DNA of 64,000 bases. It comes from Hyphomonadaceae bacterium. GTDB lineage: Bacteria; Pseudomonadota; Alphaproteobacteria; Caulobacterales; Hyphomonadaceae. Each line of letters opens with the position of its first letter. Position 1 is the first letter of the stretch. The translations under genes and the position numbers were made by a program. Positions 60,431-64,000 of the stretch are shown one piece after another. The DNA is taken from positions 1-64,000 of the forward strand of contig JALHLU010000010.1 in NCBI GenBank assembly GCA_022844345.1, written 5' to 3'. The notes under the pieces are model-generated. The model was not told where the DNA came from. It did no database searches and saw nothing but the letters and a program-made list of their open reading frames with translations.

Positions 60431-60632
60431 CGGCGGTTATCCTTCCAGGCCTGCGGCGCTAGATGCGCTGTGGACAAGGCTGCAGCCTACGCCGCGCACA
60501 CCAGATTTGTGAAGCGGCCCTTCAGACGTCAAACGACGCTGGCGGGTGCGCGCGACACAAAACACGACCAACCTTTACACGCGCACCAGAACAGCTTCTA
60601 TTTGTTTTCGCTAATATTCGAAAGGGTGCCTG

Positions 60633-61451
60633 ATGATCGCAAGGCTGGCCGACCTCGGGCGCAGGCTTATCCAGAGGCCCCTGATCAAATTCCCGCTATT
60701 CATCCTCCTGGCCGGCAGCCTTTTGGCGACTGCTCCCGCTCAGGCGGAGCCGACCGAGATCGTGATCCGCGCGATCAGTCGCGACGCAAAGTTCATTGGC
60801 GACAGCATGGGAGGGGTCAGGATCATCCTGCGTGACGCAGAAAGTGGCGAGGTTCTGGCCGAGGGCGCAACTGCTGGCGGTACAGGCGACACCAAGCGTC
60901 TTATGGAAACGGCCAAGCGCCGGGAACCGCTCACAACACCAGACGCTGCCGCATTTCGTGCGACCATCGACATAGACCAACCGAGACTGGTGGAGCTGGA
61001 GGCATATGGCCCGCTCGGCCAGCTGCAGTCCGCCATTAGGGTCACCTCGCAGCAGTGGGTCCTGCCGGGGCGGCACATTCGCGAAGGCAATGGCTGGATG
61101 GTCGAGATGCCTGGATTCGCAGTCGATATCCTCGAACCTGCAGCCGCAAGCACGGCGAGGTTGGCCAATGGTCCGGTAAAGCTGAAGGCAAATGTCGTGA
61201 TGATGTGTGGCTGCCCCACGAGTCCGAACGGCATGTGGGATGCCAATCGCTACCAGATAACAGCCGACATTTACCGCGCCGGCCAACGCATCGCCGAGCT
61301 GCCCTTGGCCTACAGCGGAACCACAAGTCAGTACGAGCTTTCCTTCACACCAGACAGCGCCGGCCTCTACACAGTCACGCTGCAAGCCTTTGATGCCAGC
61401 ACGGGCAATACCGGCGTCGACAAGACCTCATTCACAGTAACGGCGAACTAG
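60633..61451 (+). CDS. exported protein with MMCGCP motif, unknown
   Basis: 272 residues. The N-terminal hydrophobic segment (about 18-38, ending AQAEP) is a signal peptide. The mature protein is beta-rich, with two Ig-like parts. In the middle VVMMCGCPTSPNGMWDANRYQITADIYRAGQRI carries two close cysteines (MCGCP), a motif I associate with a conserved but unnamed bacterial family; the end (YTVTLQAFDASTGNTGVDKTSFTV) is Ig-like. It is divergent from the DsrE operon and 54 bases before the haem lipoprotein, so probably in an operon with it. A metal or sulfur-binding role is a guess. Confidence 0.6.
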   Translation: MIARLADLGRRLIQRPLIKFPLFILLAGSLLATAPAQAEPTEIVIRAISRDAKFIGDSMGGVRIILRDAESGEVLAEGATAGGTGDTKRLMETAKRREPLTTPDAAAFRATIDIDQPRLVELEAYGPLGQLQSAIRVTSQQWVLPGRHIREGNGWMVEMPGFAVDILEPAAASTARLANGPVKLKANVVMMCGCPTSPNGMWDANRYQITADIYRAGQRIAELPLAYSGTTSQYELSFTPDSAGLYTVTLQAFDASTGNTGVDKTSFTVTAN

Positions 61452-61505
61452 GGCGCTGAACCCTATCGCTGGCGTCGCACGCACCCCTTTTGAGACGGCA
61501 TCAAG

Positions 61506-62075
61506 ATGATCAGGCTCGTTATATGCGCGGTCTTCCTGGCGTCACTCGCCGGGTGCACGACGCCAGAATTCGATCAGGACGAGATTGATCTTGCCTCGCA
61601 GAAGGCCAGTGCAGCAGCAGACCTGCTTCTTCAGAAGCTTACCGGAGAACTTGCCAACGCAATGGCGAATGGCGGACCGGCCGCTGCCGTTCTCGTTTGC
61701 AAGGACCGGGCTCCGGCAATTGCCGCAGAGATCGAGGCAACGTCAGGCGTGGACATCGAACGTACGGCGCTCCGCATACGAAATCCCGACAATGCCGCTG
61801 ACGAGTGGGAAACAGAAGTAATGGAGTCTTTTGCAGCGCGGCGAAAAGCCGGCGAAGAATGGAGCACCATGTCTGCCACCGTCGTGGACGGCAGGCGACT
61901 TCGCTGGATGCGGCCGATCCCGCTTGCCCCCCTGTGCGCGACCTGCCATGGCGAAGCTTCGGCCATCGCGCCCGAAACCCGCAAAGCGCTTCTAGATTTC
62001 TATCCTGCCGATCAGGCGGTGGGCTTCAGTCCAGGCGACCTTCGCGGCGCCTTCACGGCACGCGCGCCAATGTGA
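61506..62075 (+). CDS. haem-binding lipoprotein (DUF3365-like)
   Basis: 189 residues with a lipoprotein signal (FLASLAGCTT). The DUF3365/Tll0287-like domain has LANAMANGGPAAAVLVCKDRAPAIAAEIEATSGVDIERTALRIRNPDNAADEWE and a CATCHG c-type haem motif near residue 155. It would bind one haem covalently in the periplasm and act in redox or signalling. Its position after the MMCGCP protein and near an Fnr-type regulator fits a respiratory or redox-stress set. Confidence 0.82.
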   Translation: MIRLVICAVFLASLAGCTTPEFDQDEIDLASQKASAAADLLLQKLTGELANAMANGGPAAAVLVCKDRAPAIAAEIEATSGVDIERTALRIRNPDNAADEWETEVMESFAARRKAGEEWSTMSATVVDGRRLRWMRPIPLAPLCATCHGEASAIAPETRKALLDFYPADQAVGFSPGDLRGAFTARAPM

Positions 62076-62255
62076 AGGACATCAGACTGCGTCAGGCCGC
62101 CAACCAGGCCACACCTCACAACAAGCGCTGACTCTCGAGCCGCAGCGACCGCTGCCCTGTTATTAGATAATGCACTGTCGAGCACCTGACGTTCAGCTCG
62201 GCTCATCTGGTGAGCCGGATATCGCACGGCCATTGCGCCGTAGTGGCGTGAGTGC

Positions 62256-62606
62256 ATGGGATTGAGAAACGAAAGATGGTCTCCGGCCGTCCTCTTGCAC
62301 CATCATGATGAGGGCATTGCGATGCTCGAACGGGTATACGCACGCCACAAGCACTACACATTGGTCCGTTCACTGATGATTGCGTTTTTCCACGGAGGGT
62401 CCCAGACCCACGGGCTATGGAACGCCGACTTCCGGCCGATGCAATCGCCCATGCCAGTGATCGCGCTACGTTACCTGATCGAGCAGGACGCCGCTTTCGC
62501 TTTCAAACACAAATTGATGACGGGGCCTTACTTGCTTCGCTTTGGTCCGGCCGGCGCAAGGCGGCTCGCGGACCATTGGCGGCGGCGAAAGCTTGAAGCC
62601 GTTTGA
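62256..62606 (+). CDS. small conserved protein, unknown
   Basis: 116 residues. The central part HYTLVRSLMIAFFHGGSQTHGLWNADFRPMQSPMPVIALRYLIEQDAAFAFKHKLMTGPYLLRFGPAGARRLA looks conserved and rich in His and aromatic residues, but I do not recognise a named family. The ATG at 62322 (MLERVYARHK) is an alternative start that keeps this part. It lies upstream of the Fnr-type gene in the same direction (33-base gap). Confidence 0.5.
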   Translation: MGLRNERWSPAVLLHHHDEGIAMLERVYARHKHYTLVRSLMIAFFHGGSQTHGLWNADFRPMQSPMPVIALRYLIEQDAAFAFKHKLMTGPYLLRFGPAGARRLADHWRRRKLEAV

Positions 62607-62639
62607 AAGTCGCAGAAGCCAGCCAACCTCATCGTAGCT

Positions 62640-63338
62640 ATGTCCGCCCAGACTGCCAATTGTTCGGCCTGCCCGGTGCGTGGGACGTGCCTTCCCTTCA
62701 ACCTCGGCCTTGCCGGTGACACTAATCCATTGGCGCCGCGCCGCACGATCGAGCGGTCGTCTTGCGAACTAGTACTTGAAAATGGCGGGCTTGCAGGCAT
62801 TGTCGTCGTCAGAGTGGGTTGGTCTGCTCGCTACGTTATGTTTCCCGACGGACGCCGGCAAATCGTCGATATCGCCCTGCCCGGCGGGTTCATCGGATGC
62901 AGCGAGATCGCGGGGATGCCCGAATCCCTGCCGATGGTTGCACTGTCAGAGGTCGAGGCCTGCGTATTCGACCGGGCATCGTTCATGTCGGCCGTGATGA
63001 CCTCGCCACAAATTATCATGGAGGTCATGTCGGCGTGTGGCGCCAAGAGTGTGCGACTCAGGAATCTCCTCGCCGCGATGGGCCAGCAGTCCGGCGCTCC
63101 ACGAGTGGCCGCCTTTCTCGCGGACCTGCACCGCCGACTCGACGCCATAGGCCAAGTGAACAACCTGGAGATGCCCTATCCTCTTCGTCAACAGGATCTG
63201 GCTGACACGCTCGGAATGACACAGGTTCACGTGAGCCGCACCTTGCGTGGGCTGGCCGAAGACAAGGTGCTTGCGATCCAGGGCAAAACGCTCCGTATCC
63301 TGAACCTCGAGAAACTCGAACGTCTCGCCAAGGCTTGA
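62640..63338 (+). CDS. Crp/Fnr family regulator (Fnr-like Cys motif)
   Basis: 232 residues. N-terminal CSACPVRGTC (three cysteines) with a further Cys in SSCELVL or FIGCSEI could hold an Fe-S cluster as in Fnr. The cyclic-nucleotide-type beta-roll spans about 45-130. The helix-turn-helix about 175-225 (YPLRQQDLADTLGMTQVHVSRTLRGLAEDKVLAI) has an HVSRTL recognition helix. It would respond to oxygen, NO or redox state. No strong ribosome site is seen. No TTGAT-N4-ATCAA box was noticed in the nearby promoters, so targets are unknown. Confidence 0.85.
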   Translation: MSAQTANCSACPVRGTCLPFNLGLAGDTNPLAPRRTIERSSCELVLENGGLAGIVVVRVGWSARYVMFPDGRRQIVDIALPGGFIGCSEIAGMPESLPMVALSEVEACVFDRASFMSAVMTSPQIIMEVMSACGAKSVRLRNLLAAMGQQSGAPRVAAFLADLHRRLDAIGQVNNLEMPYPLRQQDLADTLGMTQVHVSRTLRGLAEDKVLAIQGKTLRILNLEKLERLAKA

Positions 63339-63425
63339 TCCATCGAACCAGCGGCGGGCAATTGCCACCCGCCCTCTCAGAGTACAGCCTCGGCGCTCAA
63401 CGCCGTCTAGCAGACTTGTCGCTCA

Positions 63426-64000
63426 TCAATCATGTGCCGCAGCGACCGTCGCCGAGAGCTCGGCCTGAGGCGAAGCCTTATCCTTAATGACTATGTAGAT
63501 TGCCGGGATGACCAGCACGGTCAGCAGTGTCGAAGACGCCAGGCCAAACAGCAGAGAAATTGCCAGCCCCTGGAAGATGGGGTCGGACAGGATAACCGCC
63601 GCGCCGATCATGGCGGCGAGCGCCGTGAGCAGGATTGGCTTGAAGCGGATAGCGCCCGCTTCCAGCAGGATATCGCGCAGTGGCCGGGTGTCGTCCTTGG
63701 CATGCCGAATGAAGTCGACCAGCAGGATAGAGTTGCGGACGATGATGCCCGCGAGCGCGATGAAGCCAATCATTGATGTGGCTGTGAACGGCGCATTGAA
63801 CAGGATGTGTCCGATAACGATGCCGATCAGCGTTAACGGGATAGGGGTCAAGATAACCAGCGGCAGCTTGAACGATTTGAACTGCGCAACCACGAGAATG
63901 TAGATGCCGAAGATGGCGACGGCAAAGGCGGCGCCCATGTCGCGGAAGGTGACATAGGTGATTTCCCACTCGCCGTCCCACAGCAGCGTGGCATGCGTCT
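63426..64000 (-). CDS. RND efflux pump inner-membrane protein, C-terminal part
   Basis: The window cuts off the N-terminal part; about 190 residues are present and the frame is open to the edge (HATLLWDGEWEITYVTFRDMGAAFAVAIF). The last membrane domain of an AcrB/HAE-type RND transporter is seen: GIYILVVAQFKSFKLPLVILTPIPLTLIGIVIGH, GFIALAGIIVRNSILLVDFIRHA, LLEAGAIRFKPILLTALAAMIGAAVIL and GLASSTLLTVLVIPAIY. It extrudes drugs or hydrophobic compounds with an adaptor and outer-membrane channel not in the window. It is convergent with the Fnr-type gene. Confidence 0.88.
   Translation of the reverse strand, partial: THATLLWDGEWEITYVTFRDMGAAFAVAIFGIYILVVAQFKSFKLPLVILTPIPLTLIGIVIGHILFNAPFTATSMIGFIALAGIIVRNSILLVDFIRHAKDDTRPLRDILLEAGAIRFKPILLTALAAMIGAAVILSDPIFQGLAISLLFGLASSTLLTVLVIPAIYIVIKDKASPQAELSATVAAAHD

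Overview
The window reads as a high-GC alphaproteobacterial chromosome segment (sphingomonad, Caulobacterales or Hyphomonadaceae-like). This is inferred from ATGA-coupled operons, large autotransporters with beta-strand repeats, ACR3-type arsenic resistance, sulfatase and haloalkane dehalogenase catabolism, and 7TM-sensor NarL-type two-component systems. I see no rRNA, tRNA or CRISPR array.

Layout. 0.5-4.3 kb: Pfk-2-type phosphofructokinase, divergent from a GNAT-fused ADP-forming acyl-CoA synthetase. 4.4-11.4 kb: a scarred region holding a broken MgtC gene, an internally deleted IS3-type element, two IS6-type transposase remnants and a RhaT transporter fragment, among an intact LysR regulator, a lipoprotein, an outer-membrane protein and two small conserved genes. 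11.4-24.7 kb: surface-protein module 1, made of an RTX protein with its type I exporter (no TolC gene), a NarL-type regulator/kinase pair and a 1699-residue autotransporter. 24.8-32.5 kb: a Crp-family pseudogene, a lipoprotein alpha/beta hydrolase and a tightly coupled acyl-CoA operon (MDR reductase, enoyl-CoA hydratase, two acyl-CoA dehydrogenases). 32.5-40.2 kb: surface-protein module 2, a second autotransporter with its own regulator/kinase pair. 40.4-54.4 kb: a degradation cluster with haloalkane dehalogenase, DJ-1-like protein, two membrane-anchored sulfatases, two GST-like proteins, enoyl-CoA hydratase, a lipoprotein formylglycine-generating enzyme, a TetR regulator, an MBL hydrolase, a DUF1330 protein and a tandem DsbA-like protein. 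54.9-57.9 kb: GntR regulator and an arsR-arsC-acr3 operon. 58-64 kb: persulfide-dioxygenase-like MBL protein, DsrE lipoprotein, exported proteins, a haem-binding lipoprotein, an Fnr-type regulator and the end of an RND pump.

Three regulatory patterns stand out. (1) Four copies of a 27-bp site (core TTGrCAyTC-N4-TGyCA) lie at 40448, 42684, 46513 and 54389, before the transcription units of the 40-54 kb cluster. They suggest one TetR-controlled regulon around the sulfatase system. (2) Module 1 carries a GCCATA-N2-yATGGC palindrome before the RTX operon and twice before its kinase/regulator operon. (3) Module 2 carries a different palindrome, CCCCTC-N4-GAGGGG, before its autotransporter and twice before its kinase/regulator operon. 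The two modules look like paralogues whose DNA recognition has diverged.
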